64,000 nt of DNA from assembly GCF_000365425.1 (NCBI RefSeq), contig NZ_AQOV01000001.1, positions 2,232,001 through 2,296,000 of the forward strand, in the 5' to 3' direction. Below, in pieces: positions 7,592 to 16,161 of the stretch. This stretch comes from Methylomonas sp. MK1. GTDB lineage: Bacteria; Pseudomonadota; Gammaproteobacteria; Methylococcales; Methylomonadaceae. Both the position numbers and the translations under genes were made by a program. Below the pieces are notes generated by a model. The model was given only the letters and a program-made list of their open reading frames with translations. It did not search any database and had not been told where the DNA came from. Positions within the stretch are counted from its first letter, which is position 1. Every line of letters starts with the position of its first letter.

Positions 7592-8491
7592 ATGCAGATA
7601 GAACCTAACGACCTGTGGCTATTCGCCAAAATTGCCGATGCCGGCAGTTTTTCTAAAGCCGGCGAATTGCTGGGCTTGCCCAAATCTACCCTGTCGCGAC
7701 GTATCAGCAATCTGGAAAAACAGCTGGGCGAACGTCTGCTGCAACGCACCACCCGGCAACTGAATCTAACCGAATTTGGCTTGCGCTTGCTGCAACATGG
7801 CCGGCAAGTGGGCGAAGAAATCGAAGCGGCGATGGCCTTGGCGCAACACCGGCAAATCCAGCCTAGCGGTGTGCTGCGCATCTCGATGCCTAACGACTTT
7901 GCCAATCTGTTTCTGGCGCCCTTGCTGGCCAAATTCAGCGATACCTACCCGGCCATTGCCTTAGAAATCGATCTATCCGCGCGGCGGGTGGATTTGCTTA
8001 GCGAGAGTATTGATTTGGCGATTCGGATGGGCGATCTGCCTGACGACGCCACCTTAACGGCCAAGCGCCTGAACCTGCAAACCTGGGGTTTGTATGCGTC
8101 CCAAGCCTATTTGCATAAACGCGGCACACCTAAGCATCCTGAAGAATTATTAGCACACGATGCCCTCAGCCTGCTAGCCGGCAATCGGGAAGCGCCGGCC
8201 TGGCGTTTGACGAGGGGCGAACAACAATGGCTGGGCATGCCGCCGGTACGCATTAAAGCCAACTCGCCGGAATTATTGGTCAAACTGGCCATGCAGGACC
8301 AAGGCATCGTCGCCGCGCCGGACTCTTACGCCAACACTTCCGTGCCGAACCAGGAACTGGTGCGCGTGCTGCCGGAATGGTGCTTGCCGCAAACCACGGC
8401 TTGGCTGGTGTTCCCCGGCCGACGTTTGATGCCGACCAAAACCCGGGTGTTTATCGATTTTTTGGAAACGCATTTAAAAGCCTTTGCATGA
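7592..8491 (+). CDS. LysR-family transcriptional regulator
   Basis: A 299-residue LysR-type regulator: winged helix-turn-helix at residues 5-62 (LWLFAKIADAGSFSKAGELL, then KSTLSRRISNLEKQLGERLL) and a two-lobed periplasmic-binding-like effector domain from about residue 90 (SGVLRISMPNDFANLFLAPLL). This subtype (LTTR with RLNLT..G and late WLVFPGRR) often controls nearby quinone reductases and oxidoreductases. GGAGGA is 6 bases before the ATG. Divergent from azoR-pirin-ygiD, which are its likely targets; the effector would then be a quinone or aromatic aldehyde, but this is inference. Confidence 0.92.
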   Translation: MQIEPNDLWLFAKIADAGSFSKAGELLGLPKSTLSRRISNLEKQLGERLLQRTTRQLNLTEFGLRLLQHGRQVGEEIEAAMALAQHRQIQPSGVLRISMPNDFANLFLAPLLAKFSDTYPAIALEIDLSARRVDLLSESIDLAIRMGDLPDDATLTAKRLNLQTWGLYASQAYLHKRGTPKHPEELLAHDALSLLAGNREAPAWRLTRGEQQWLGMPPVRIKANSPELLVKLAMQDQGIVAAPDSYANTSVPNQELVRVLPEWCLPQTTAWLVFPGRRLMPTKTRVFIDFLETHLKAFA

Positions 8492-8634
8492 AACGTTATA
8501 GGCAACTGGGTAAACCGCAAAGCCGCCTGGCCGCATAGCTTATTTGTTTGACTGAAATTACCCGTGTCTATAGAATCCGCGTGGCCTAACGCATGGTTAG
8601 GAAGCCTGTCATTTCAACAATTCAAGGAAAATTC

Positions 8635-9303
8635 ATGTTTAGATTTTTGGCTATTTCACGCGGCATCGCTCTGTTAGGCGGGATGATGGCGATTGGCTCT
8701 GCCCAGGCGACCGTGGTTGCCGGCTCCGACTTTGTCAAGACCGCAACTACTCATTACGTTATTAACTCAGCGGAAAGCTTTGCTACCTACACCCCCTCTT
8801 TTATCGTAATCGGCGCAGATGGCTCAGAGCCAAGTGAGAACTTTGGGCCGTTCAGCATAGCCGGTTCATTTGACGTCGAACGCTATCAAAGTACGGCGAG
8901 CCCTTCTGCAACGCCGGCAAGCGGTCAAATTACCAACAAACTATTGTTTACCAATGCCCATGTCACGCTGAACGGCGCAACCCATAGCTTCGACTTTCCG
9001 AGCTTTTTTAGTGGCATGACCAGTGACACGGCATTTCAAACCTTGATCGTCCCGGATGTTTGCTCGAGCCTTCCGGGCAGTTCCTGCACGACCAATCCCA
9101 ATCCAAACCCGTCTTTTTGGTCCGGAACATTGAGCAATCAATCGATAACGATTGTCGGCTTCGCGGCGGTAGATAACATAAAAGCGGGTTACACCTATCA
9201 GATAGCCGCTTCCGTGGTCCCGTTGCCGGGAGCCGTCTGGCTGTTTGCTTCAGCCCTAGGAATGGCCGGCATCACGCAAAGAAAACAGCGAGTCATTAAA
9301 TAG
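8635..9303 (+). CDS. Exported protein with VPLPGA (PEP-CTERM-like) sorting signal
   Basis: A 222-residue protein with a signal peptide (MFRFLAISRGIALLGGMMAIGSAQA) and a C-terminal tripartite sorting tail: VVPLPGAVWLFASALGMAGI followed by the basic end TQRKQRVIK. This is the VPLP variant of PEP-CTERM signals seen in many methanotroph and betaproteobacterial exopolysaccharide-linked proteins, cleaved by an exosortase. The middle is low-complexity with one possible disulfide (VCSSLPGSSC) and no recognised enzyme domain. AAGGA at 8624-8628 supports the ATG at 8635; an upstream ATG at 8593 would delay the signal peptide. No exosortase gene lies in this window. Confidence 0.75.
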   Translation: MFRFLAISRGIALLGGMMAIGSAQATVVAGSDFVKTATTHYVINSAESFATYTPSFIVIGADGSEPSENFGPFSIAGSFDVERYQSTASPSATPASGQITNKLLFTNAHVTLNGATHSFDFPSFFSGMTSDTAFQTLIVPDVCSSLPGSSCTTNPNPNPSFWSGTLSNQSITIVGFAAVDNIKAGYTYQIAASVVPLPGAVWLFASALGMAGITQRKQRVIK

Positions 9304-9326
9304 TTCGCAAGGCATCGGATCTGCCT

Positions 9327-9362
9327 ATGGCTTTGCATCTTGCTGGATTGATGCAAAGCCAT
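9327..9362. terminator. Hairpin between convergent genes
   Basis: A perfect 13-bp stem (ATGGCTTTGCATC, 9327-9339, with GATGCAAAGCCAT, 9350-9362) and a 10-base loop lie between the convergent VPLPGA-protein and SulP genes. There is no strong T-run on either side, so it may work as a factor-assisted or bidirectional transcript end rather than a textbook intrinsic terminator. Confidence 0.6.
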
Positions 9363-9395
9363 GCGTTTGCCTGATCCTAACAGGCGTGTTTCCAG

Positions 9396-10988
9396 CTAAT
9401 GTCCGGCTGCAGCCAAGCGGGGTATGAAGACGGCATCCTGCTCAAGCAATCGAGATTCCAGAGCAAAACCTTGTAACTCCACTTGGATATTCCGATCCGG
9501 TGCCGCTTGCAGGAAATCGCTTAGCGTTTCCAGAATGTCGTGATCGATAAACAAGGCTTTGCCACCATCAACGATCAATTCACTATCATCGGCGATACTG
9601 CCGAGATAATTACGAAGCAAGGCTTTATTTAAAAAAGACACGTCCTTGTGCAGCCTCAGCAAGTAGTTGGGCCCATGTTGGGTTAAGGTGATAGCCGCAT
9701 GGAAATTGGCCCGCAATACGAAAAAAATACCGCACACCATGCCTATCGCGATACCTTCCAACAAGTCGGTAAATAAAATCGCGAACACGGTGATCGCAAA
9801 CGGCACAAATTGATTCAGACCTTTTTGGTAAAACTCCACAAACATGGCCGGCTTCGCCAGCTTGTAACCGGTTTGCAGCAAAATCGCCGCCAGACAGGCT
9901 AATGGGATCATGTTCAGAAAATGCGCGAAAAACAATACGCTGATCAATAACAGCACCCCATGGAAAAAACTGGATACCCGGGTTTGGCCGCCCGCATTGA
10001 TGTTGGCCGAGCTGCGCACAATCACGGCCGTGATCGGCAAGCCGCCCATCAAACCACTGAGCAGGTTGCCCAGGCCCTGGGCTTTCAATTCGCGATTGGT
10101 CGGCGAAACGCGTTTATGCGGGTCGAGCTTGTCCACCGCTTCGACGCTTAGCAGGGTCTCCAGGCTGGCGATGATGGCCAGAGTCAGCGCGATGCTATAA
10201 ATCTTGGGATTGCCGAGATAGCTGAAATCCGGCAAGCGCAACTGGTTAACAAAATTACCGGTGGAACCCAGTTCCGGCAAAGATACCAGATACTTGACGC
10301 CGATAGACCATTCCGGCGCCGCCGCCAAGGCCCAGGCATTGAAAGATACTCCCCAAATCACCGCCAATAGCGGCCCCGGAATCATCCGTAAGGCATTAAA
10401 TTGTTTGATGAAAGCGCTTTCCCAAAAAATTAGAATCAACAAGGCTACGCAAGCCACCAGGGTCGCGCCGGGCGAAATACCGTGCAAGGATTGCGTAAAC
10501 TCGATGAAACTGGAGCCGGCGGTATCCGGCATATAACTCTCATCCGCCGCGTAGCCTTCATCGTAACCTGTCGCGTGCGGGGTTTGCTTGATGATCAGGA
10601 TCATGCCGATAGCCGCCAACATACCTTTGATCACCGCGGTAGGGAAAAACGCCGCAATCGCCCCGGCCCGAACGAAACCGAACAGGATTTGGAAAATCCC
10701 GGCAAACATCAGGCTCAACAAAAAAGCCTTGTAATTGCCCAAGGTTTCGATGGCGTTGAAGACGATGACCGTCAGGCCCGCCGCGGGGCCGGAGACGCTG
10801 AGCTGCGACCCGCTACACCACGACACGACGATACCACCGATCATGCCGGCGATAACCCCGGCGAATAAAGGTGCGCCGGACGCCAACGCGACACCCAGAC
10901 ACAAGGGCAAGGCCACCAGAAACACCACGATGCTGGCCGAAAAATCCTGACGAAAATATTTCAGGTAATCATTAAACTGCATTTTCAT
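9396..10988 (-). CDS. SulP-family anion transporter, probably bicarbonate
   Basis: A 530-residue inner-membrane protein with about 10-14 hydrophobic helices and the SulP features: the N-terminal FLVALPLCLGVALASGAPLFAG, SGPAAGLTV, and a C-terminal cytoplasmic STAS-like segment (around SELIVDGGKALFIDHDILE). SulP proteins carry sulfate, bicarbonate or other anions. A carbonic anhydrase gene 30 bp upstream in the same direction suggests dissolved inorganic carbon transport, as in known SulP-CA pairs. GGAG lies 7 bases before the ATG at 10988. Sulfate or another anion cannot be excluded from sequence alone. Confidence 0.88.
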   Translation of the reverse strand: MKMQFNDYLKYFRQDFSASIVVFLVALPLCLGVALASGAPLFAGVIAGMIGGIVVSWCSGSQLSVSGPAAGLTVIVFNAIETLGNYKAFLLSLMFAGIFQILFGFVRAGAIAAFFPTAVIKGMLAAIGMILIIKQTPHATGYDEGYAADESYMPDTAGSSFIEFTQSLHGISPGATLVACVALLILIFWESAFIKQFNALRMIPGPLLAVIWGVSFNAWALAAAPEWSIGVKYLVSLPELGSTGNFVNQLRLPDFSYLGNPKIYSIALTLAIIASLETLLSVEAVDKLDPHKRVSPTNRELKAQGLGNLLSGLMGGLPITAVIVRSSANINAGGQTRVSSFFHGVLLLISVLFFAHFLNMIPLACLAAILLQTGYKLAKPAMFVEFYQKGLNQFVPFAITVFAILFTDLLEGIAIGMVCGIFFVLRANFHAAITLTQHGPNYLLRLHKDVSFLNKALLRNYLGSIADDSELIVDGGKALFIDHDILETLSDFLQAAPDRNIQVELQGFALESRLLEQDAVFIPRLAAAGH

Positions 10989-11018
10989 AGACGGTCTCCG
11001 TGCGGGTAACTGGGAGCC

Positions 11019-11651
11019 TTAATGGGCGTATTGGTAGATGTTGTGAATCGGCGACGTGGCGTCGATGTGTATCAATTCATTCAGCAAACCATCGTGCAAA
11101 CCGTATACCCAGCCGCGCAAACTGACTTTTTGACCGGACATCCAGGCCGATTGCACGATAGAAAGCTGGGCCAGACGTTGCACTTGTTCAATGACATTCC
11201 ATTCGATCAATTTGTTGAGTTTGCGTTCGGGCTGCAAATTGTCCAGTTCGTCTTGGTGCAAACGATACACTTCCTTGATGTGCGTCAACCATTTGTTGGC
11301 AATAGCCAAATCACCGCGTTGTTGGCGCAATGCCGCTTCCACGCCGCCACAGCCGTAATGACCGCAGACAATCACATGCTTAACCTTTAAGGCGTTAACC
11401 GCGTACTGCAACACGCTTAAACCGTTGAAATCGGTAGTGATGACTTGATTGGCAATATTGCGATGCACGAATATTTCGCCGGGTTGGGCGTGGACAATGG
11501 TGTCGACCGGCACGCGGCTATCCGAACAGCCTATCCATAAAAACTCCGGATGTTGCTCCTTGGCCATATTGACGAAGTACTTCGGCTGTTTGCCGGTCAT
11601 GGCTTCCGCCCAGGCTTTGTTTTCCAGCAGTAATTTATTGGGAGTCTGCAT
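11019..11651 (-). CDS. can: Beta-class carbonic anhydrase
   Basis: A 210-residue beta-carbonic anhydrase, close in length to E. coli Can. Zinc ligands are visible: Cys in WIGCSDSRVP (with the Asp-Arg dyad) and the His/Cys pair in VIVCGHYGCGGVEAAL. It interconverts CO2 and bicarbonate in the cytoplasm, feeding carboxylases such as PEP carboxylase and acetyl-CoA carboxylase. AGGAGG precedes the ATG at a good distance. It is the first gene of a two-gene operon with the SulP transporter. The name can is used by family resemblance. Confidence 0.93.
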   Translation of the reverse strand: MQTPNKLLLENKAWAEAMTGKQPKYFVNMAKEQHPEFLWIGCSDSRVPVDTIVHAQPGEIFVHRNIANQVITTDFNGLSVLQYAVNALKVKHVIVCGHYGCGGVEAALRQQRGDLAIANKWLTHIKEVYRLHQDELDNLQPERKLNKLIEWNVIEQVQRLAQLSIVQSAWMSGQKVSLRGWVYGLHDGLLNELIHIDATSPIHNIYQYAH

Positions 11652-11753
11652 AAACCCCTCCTCTTGAGTCTTTGCGATTAATCGATGCGATTCTTGGGCG
11701 TCGCACTAAAGCAACCGGTATAGATCGATATCTTGCCGGCGGCGAGCTAATAA

Positions 11754-11799
11754 TAGCGAATCGAAATTTTTACGCAAGCAATAAAGTTTCGAATCGCTA
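11754..11799. repeat. Near-perfect inverted repeat upstream of carbonic anhydrase
   Basis: Arms 11754-11766 (TAGCGAATCGAAA) and 11787-11799 (TTTCGAATCGCTA) pair at 12 of 13 positions with a 20-base loop. It lies in the 268-bp gap between the SDR gene and can. It has no T-tract, so it could be an operator or a transcript-end structure for the SDR gene. Confidence 0.5.
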
Positions 11800-11919
11800 C
11801 CTAATGACACCAACAACGGATCAGATTAGCCGTGAAGCGCGCTGCTCAGGCCGGGCGAGCAGTGCGTAGAGGACAGGCAGGATGATTTAGGGATGTGACA
11901 AATTTAAAACGGGTATGCT

Positions 11920-12615
11920 CTACCAGGGCAAGGCGGAGCCGTCATACTTAACAAACCGGCCGGTATCGGCCAAACTGAAATTGTCGATCACTTTACGCAT
12001 GCCGGACACGCTTTCTTCAGCATCAATCAAGCCGTTCGGCCCACCCATATCGGTTCTGACCCAGCCCGGATGCAGAATCAACACACCAACCGCTGCCGAC
12101 CGCAAATCGATGGACAGGCTTTTCAAAGCCGCATTCAAACCGGCCTTGCTGGAGCGATACAAGATGCTGCCGCCGCTGGTGTTGTCGGTCATGCTGCCCA
12201 TCAAGCTGCTCAAGGTCACGATCAAACGTTTGTCGCTGCGTTGCACCTGCGGCAAGAAGGCTTCGGCCAATTTGAGTGGCGCCATCACATTGACCGCCAG
12301 CACGCTCGCCCAGATTTGGTAGTCAAGTTGCCCAAAACCGCGACCGGCTTGGTCGCCGTATACGCCGGCATTGTTCAGCAACACATCGATTTTGCAGTCG
12401 GATAGTTTGCTTGCCAGCGCATCGATTTGATTGAAATCCGCTACATCCAGCGTCTCGATTTGAATGTGCGGATATTGTTGGGCAAGTGCGGCCAATTGTT
12501 CGGCCTTGCCCGGGTTACGGCAGGCTGCGATGACTTTATAATCGGCCGCAGCATATTGCCTGCAAAATTCCAAACCCAAGCCGCGATTGGCACCGGTGAT
12601 TAAAACAGTTTGCAT
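11920..12615 (-). CDS. Short-chain dehydrogenase/reductase family oxidoreductase
   Basis: A 231-residue classical-type SDR. The Rossmann motif TGANRGLG is at residues 7-14, NNAG appears in VLLNNAGVYGD, and the catalytic Ser-Tyr-Lys set is present (TLSSLMGS, then YRSSKAGLN). The substrate is unknown. The form without a membrane anchor, with LHPGWVRTDMGG, is like the CsgA/sniffer carbonyl-reductase subgroup. GGAG is 8 bases before the ATG. It stands alone, divergent from the KTSC gene. Confidence 0.9.
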   Translation of the reverse strand: MQTVLITGANRGLGLEFCRQYAAADYKVIAACRNPGKAEQLAALAQQYPHIQIETLDVADFNQIDALASKLSDCKIDVLLNNAGVYGDQAGRGFGQLDYQIWASVLAVNVMAPLKLAEAFLPQVQRSDKRLIVTLSSLMGSMTDNTSGGSILYRSSKAGLNAALKSLSIDLRSAAVGVLILHPGWVRTDMGGPNGLIDAEESVSGMRKVIDNFSLADTGRFVKYDGSALPW

Positions 12616-12772
12616 CGTTACGTCTCCAAACGAGTGATTGAAAGAATTAGGGAAGCTTACGCGGTTTGCTGAGGTGTTTACCGCAATCTTGATCAGTAAT
12701 TGCCGATTGAACTATTCGTATTTAGCCATGCCTCACCGACACAGTTTTAGCATGACATTCCGGGAGGCTACT

Positions 12773-12973
12773 ATGCAAATGCAGTCAGTGAAATCCAACA
12801 CTATCGAAGTGATCGGCTACGACGAACAAACCCACAAAATGCGGGTGTGTTTCAAAGATAAGCAAGCCCAAGATTTTTGCCACGTTCCTGAACACCTGTT
12901 CGCCGCCTTTCTGAACGCGCGCTCCAAAAATCGGTTTTATAAACGTCACCTACAGAACTTTTTTCCCTGCTGA
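12773..12973 (+). CDS. KTSC-domain small protein
   Basis: A 66-residue protein matching the KTSC domain (named after the C-terminal region of some lysyl-tRNA synthetases): MQSVKSNTIEVIGYDEQTHKMRVCFKD, then a VPEHLFAAFLNARSKNRFYKRHL segment, following the usual V.S..I..IGYD...L.V.F pattern and the late SKG.Y-like motif. Free-standing KTSC proteins have no firmly known role; nucleic-acid or ribosome contact has been suggested. GGGAGG at 12762-12767 fixes the ATG at 12773; the frame is open further upstream but without a good start. Confidence 0.8.
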   Translation: MQMQSVKSNTIEVIGYDEQTHKMRVCFKDKQAQDFCHVPEHLFAAFLNARSKNRFYKRHLQNFFPC

Positions 12974-13013
12974 GAAATACCAAGTCAACACCTTGAAGCG
13001 GCGGTAGAAACAG

Positions 13014-13898
13014 CTACCCAGGGTGCAGCTGCCGATACAGCTGCATCATACTCTGCACGATAGCTGGGTTGGAGCCATATAACACGCCGCAATGATTCAA
13101 AAATGTCGAGCCATCCGGATTTAACACCAGCGGTTTGCCGTGTATATCGCTAACCGGCGCGCCGGCTTCCTGGAACAAACAGGCTGTGGCGGCGTAATCC
13201 CAAACGCTGCCGCCGCCCTTATCCGGTTTGGGGAATTTGAAATAACACGCCGGAGCCTGCGTCAGCGCTTGGCAGGCATTCAAAGCCGCGCCGCCTTGCA
13301 GACGCAGCTTGGCGCCGGCATAGCCCAACTCAACGGCGATGCGTTCCAGTTCGGGCTGCGTAGCATGATACAACGGGTCCTGAGCAAAGCTTTTATCGGT
13401 GATGAAGGTCAGAGTTTGGGCTGGCGTTGCCGGCTTAAAAGGCTGTTGGTTTTGCCAGGCGCCCTGATCTTTAATCGAGCGATAAAGCGTGCGAGTCAAC
13501 GGATCGTAAACCACACCGATCAATGCTTGTCCGGCGCGCGACACCAAGGCAATGGACACCGAGTAACCCGGCACACCTTCGATAAACGGCAAGGTGCCAT
13601 CCAAAGGATCGATACACCAAAAATAATCCTTTTGCAGCCGCGCGCCGTCGTCGGGACTTTCTTCCGACAATAAGGCCAAATCGTATCTGACGCAGGTCGG
13701 CCGCAAGGTTTGCAAAATACTGTCCTGACTTAGGTGATCGATTTCCGTCACTACCTGAGCCGCCAGGCTGGTGCCGCCGTCTTTGGTATTGACCGCGACT
13801 GCGCGTTGCGCATGCCTGGCAATCAATGCTCCGGCCTGCATCGCCGCAGAAATAGCGGATTGGCCAAGTAAATACAGATCGTCCGTCGACAAGCGCAT
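13014..13898 (-). CDS. Inositol monophosphatase / CysQ-like phosphatase
   Basis: A 294-residue member of the Li+-sensitive Mg2+-dependent phosphatase family. Metal-binding motifs are in place: an EES in LALLSEESPDD, WCIDPLDGTLPFIEG and a late VWDYAATACLFQEAGAPVSD. Family members hydrolyse inositol phosphates, fructose-1,6-bisphosphate or 3'-phosphoadenosine-5'-phosphate. The active-site sequence alone does not choose among these; the layout is nearest to the CysQ/BPNT group. AAGGAG is directly before the ATG. It follows an APH-like kinase by 17 bp in the same direction, so the pair is likely one transcript. Confidence 0.82.
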   Translation of the reverse strand: MRLSTDDLYLLGQSAISAAMQAGALIARHAQRAVAVNTKDGGTSLAAQVVTEIDHLSQDSILQTLRPTCVRYDLALLSEESPDDGARLQKDYFWCIDPLDGTLPFIEGVPGYSVSIALVSRAGQALIGVVYDPLTRTLYRSIKDQGAWQNQQPFKPATPAQTLTFITDKSFAQDPLYHATQPELERIAVELGYAGAKLRLQGGAALNACQALTQAPACYFKFPKPDKGGGSVWDYAATACLFQEAGAPVSDIHGKPLVLNPDGSTFLNHCGVLYGSNPAIVQSMMQLYRQLHPG

Positions 13899-13915
13899 CG
13901 GTTCTCCTTGTAGTT

Positions 13916-14887
13916 TTATAATTGCGCGATGACTTGCCGCGCCAGCCGCTCGCTATAGCTGTTGGGGGACCAATAGCCGGGGTTCCAGCCTTTTAAGAAG
14001 CGGTGAAAATCGGTCCAAGCCAGCGGATACAAGGCCCGCCAATCTTGCTCCACGGCATCGGCATCTACGGGTTTCTGTTTGCGCCGCAACGCTTGTTGCA
14101 AGGCTTGAAAATAAATATCCAGCAATTCAGTCTCCCGACGCTGGCACTCGTCCTGCCCTAAGCAGCTATCTATGAAATACGCGACATCCTTGATCCCGCA
14201 TCCGCCGCCAACATACTGAAAATCCACCGCCGCTACCCGGCTGCCGTCCGCCGAAAAACAGAAATTAGCCAATTTGGCATCGCCGTGGACGAAGGTTTGA
14301 TAAGGGGTATCACGCAGCTTTTGATCTATCGCCGACGCGGCATTTTTCAAAGCAATATCCTGCAATGCCTCCAATTCGTTGGGCCGGGTTTGCAGATGCC
14401 AATAGGTGCCGGTGGGCCACAAACCCTTGGGCTTTTCGCCGATAAACGTGGCATGAAAATTTGCCAGCCATGCGAGGCAAGTACGTAATTCCTGTTCGCC
14501 GGCCCTAGAACGGCGTTGTGGAAATCCCACCGGGTGCAGGTCTTCCAAGACCATCACGATATCCTCGCCAAAGGTCTCGAATGCCAAATAAGCCGGCACA
14601 CGGCAATCGGCGTCGCAATGCTTCGCCCAAGTTTGATACCAGACTGTCTCAATCTGATAAGAGCGTACTTTGCGTCGATGCGACAAATCTTCATTGGAAC
14701 CGGGCGTTTGCAGACTTTGTGCCGACAGTTTTACGTGTTTGACTATCACGCTAGCGCTGTCGCCGCCGCTTAAACCGTAGCGAAAAATATAACCGTAGCC
14801 GCTCCATAGGCTTTGAATAGTCTCAAGTTGAAATGCATCATTGGCGCCGGAGGCCTTAAGCACGAGGTCGTGTATGGTATTTTGCAT
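13916..14887 (-). CDS. APH/choline-kinase-like phosphotransferase (EcKL-type)
   Basis: A 323-residue protein with the protein-kinase-like fold of aminoglycoside phosphotransferases: the Brenner catalytic motif [13 protein letters not shown] (HxD....N) and the DFQ metal-binding motif in [21 protein letters not shown]. This pattern with GGG.G.KDVAYF is typical of the ecdysteroid-kinase-like (DUF227-like) family found also in bacteria. It transfers phosphate from ATP to a small hydroxylated molecule, unknown here. It is upstream of and probably cotranscribed with the inositol-phosphatase-like gene, which suggests a kinase/phosphatase pair acting on related substrates. Confidence 0.78.
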   Translation of the reverse strand: MQNTIHDLVLKASGANDAFQLETIQSLWSGYGYIFRYGLSGGDSASVIVKHVKLSAQSLQTPGSNEDLSHRRKVRSYQIETVWYQTWAKHCDADCRVPAYLAFETFGEDIVMVLEDLHPVGFPQRRSRAGEQELRTCLAWLANFHATFIGEKPKGLWPTGTYWHLQTRPNELEALQDIALKNAASAIDQKLRDTPYQTFVHGDAKLANFCFSADGSRVAAVDFQYVGGGCGIKDVAYFIDSCLGQDECQRRETELLDIYFQALQQALRRKQKPVDADAVEQDWRALYPLAWTDFHRFLKGWNPGYWSPNSYSERLARQVIAQL

Positions 14888-15032
14888 AGGGATGGTAAGT
14901 GCCTAAAGAATCGCTATTTTCCGGGAATACGCCGAACGAAAGCCAGGCTTACGTGTCGGATTGCGGTATCGTTGGTATAGTTCATACCGTCGCATCGCCA
15001 ACACATTAAACATCACCGCCATGATACCGACC

Positions 15033-16082
15033 ATGAATTTTGCATCCGATAATTGGGCTGGCGCGCACCCGGCCATTTCCCAACGCCTGTTGGCCGCTTC
15101 GGCGGGATTTTCGGCACCCTACGGCGCCAGCGCTCTGGATCGCCAAATCGAGCGACAGTTTAACGAGCTATTCGAACGGGAAGTCGCGGTCTATTTCGTC
15201 AGCACCGGCACGGCCGCCAACTCGCTGGCACTGGCTGCCGTCAACCGTCCGGGCGGCGTATCCTTTTGTCACCGCGAAGCGCATATGTTAGAAGACGAAT
15301 GCGGCGCACCGGAGTTTTTTACCCATGGCGCGCGGCTGGCGCCGGTGGACGGCAACCATGGCAAAATCGCCCCCGACAATCTAAAAGCGGAAATCGAACG
15401 TTTCCCGCCCAATTTTGTGCATGCCGGCCAACCCATGGCCATTTCCATCACCCAAGCGACCGAAATCGGTACGCTTTATCAACCTGATGAGATTGCCGCT
15501 ATCGCCGACATTGCCCAAACTTACGGTTTACCGCTGCATATGGACGGCGCGCGTTTTGCCAATGCACTGGTCTCGCTAGAGTTAACGCCTGCGGAAATGA
15601 GCTGGAAACTAGGGGTAGACATCGTCTCTTTCGGTGCCACCAAAAACGGTTGCTGGTGTGCGGAAGCCTTGGTGTTTATGAATCCGGCACAGGCAAAAGA
15701 TTTGCCTTTTATCCGCAAGCGCGCTGCGCAACTGATGTCTAAAAGCCGGTTTATCGCCTGTCAGTTCGAGGCTTATTTAGACGAGGGGCTTTGGCTGGAA
15801 CTGGCGCGCCACGCCAATGCGATGGCGGCACGTTTGCAAGACGGTATTATTAACTCGAAACACGCCCGACTGGCCTGGCATGCAGAAGCCAATGAAGTGT
15901 TTGCTGTATTAGATCAAGGGCATGCGGAACGTTTGCAACAACAAGGCGCGGTGTTTTATCCCTGGAATCCACCACGGGCGAACCCTGGTCTAGTAGATGA
16001 CCAGGAAGTGTTGGTACGCTTGGTCACCAGTTTTGCGACGGAAGCGGAGCAAGTCGATGCCTTTATCGAGCTATTGGGCTGA
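15033..16082 (+). CDS. PLP-dependent low-specificity threonine aldolase-like enzyme
   Basis: A fold-type I PLP enzyme of the threonine-aldolase / beta-eliminating lyase family, 349 residues from the chosen start. Visible signatures: MNFASDNWAGAHP at the start, STGTAANSLAL (cofactor phosphate loop), HMDGARFANAL (Asp that binds the pyridine nitrogen) and SFGATKNGCWCAEAL, with the PLP lysine in the ATKNG motif. Such enzymes cleave threonine or allo-threonine to glycine and acetaldehyde. No clear Shine-Dalgarno is seen; ATG at 15021 is an alternative four codons upstream. It stands alone between divergent and codirectional neighbours. Confidence 0.88.
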   Translation: MNFASDNWAGAHPAISQRLLAASAGFSAPYGASALDRQIERQFNELFEREVAVYFVSTGTAANSLALAAVNRPGGVSFCHREAHMLEDECGAPEFFTHGARLAPVDGNHGKIAPDNLKAEIERFPPNFVHAGQPMAISITQATEIGTLYQPDEIAAIADIAQTYGLPLHMDGARFANALVSLELTPAEMSWKLGVDIVSFGATKNGCWCAEALVFMNPAQAKDLPFIRKRAAQLMSKSRFIACQFEAYLDEGLWLELARHANAMAARLQDGIINSKHARLAWHAEANEVFAVLDQGHAERLQQQGAVFYPWNPPRANPGLVDDQEVLVRLVTSFATEAEQVDAFIELLG

Positions 16083-16161
16083 GGGTTATCGATTTGCGCC
16101 GCTATCGTCCTAACCTCAACATTATCGTCCACCTGTTGGCAATGCTACCGATAGGTAGGTT

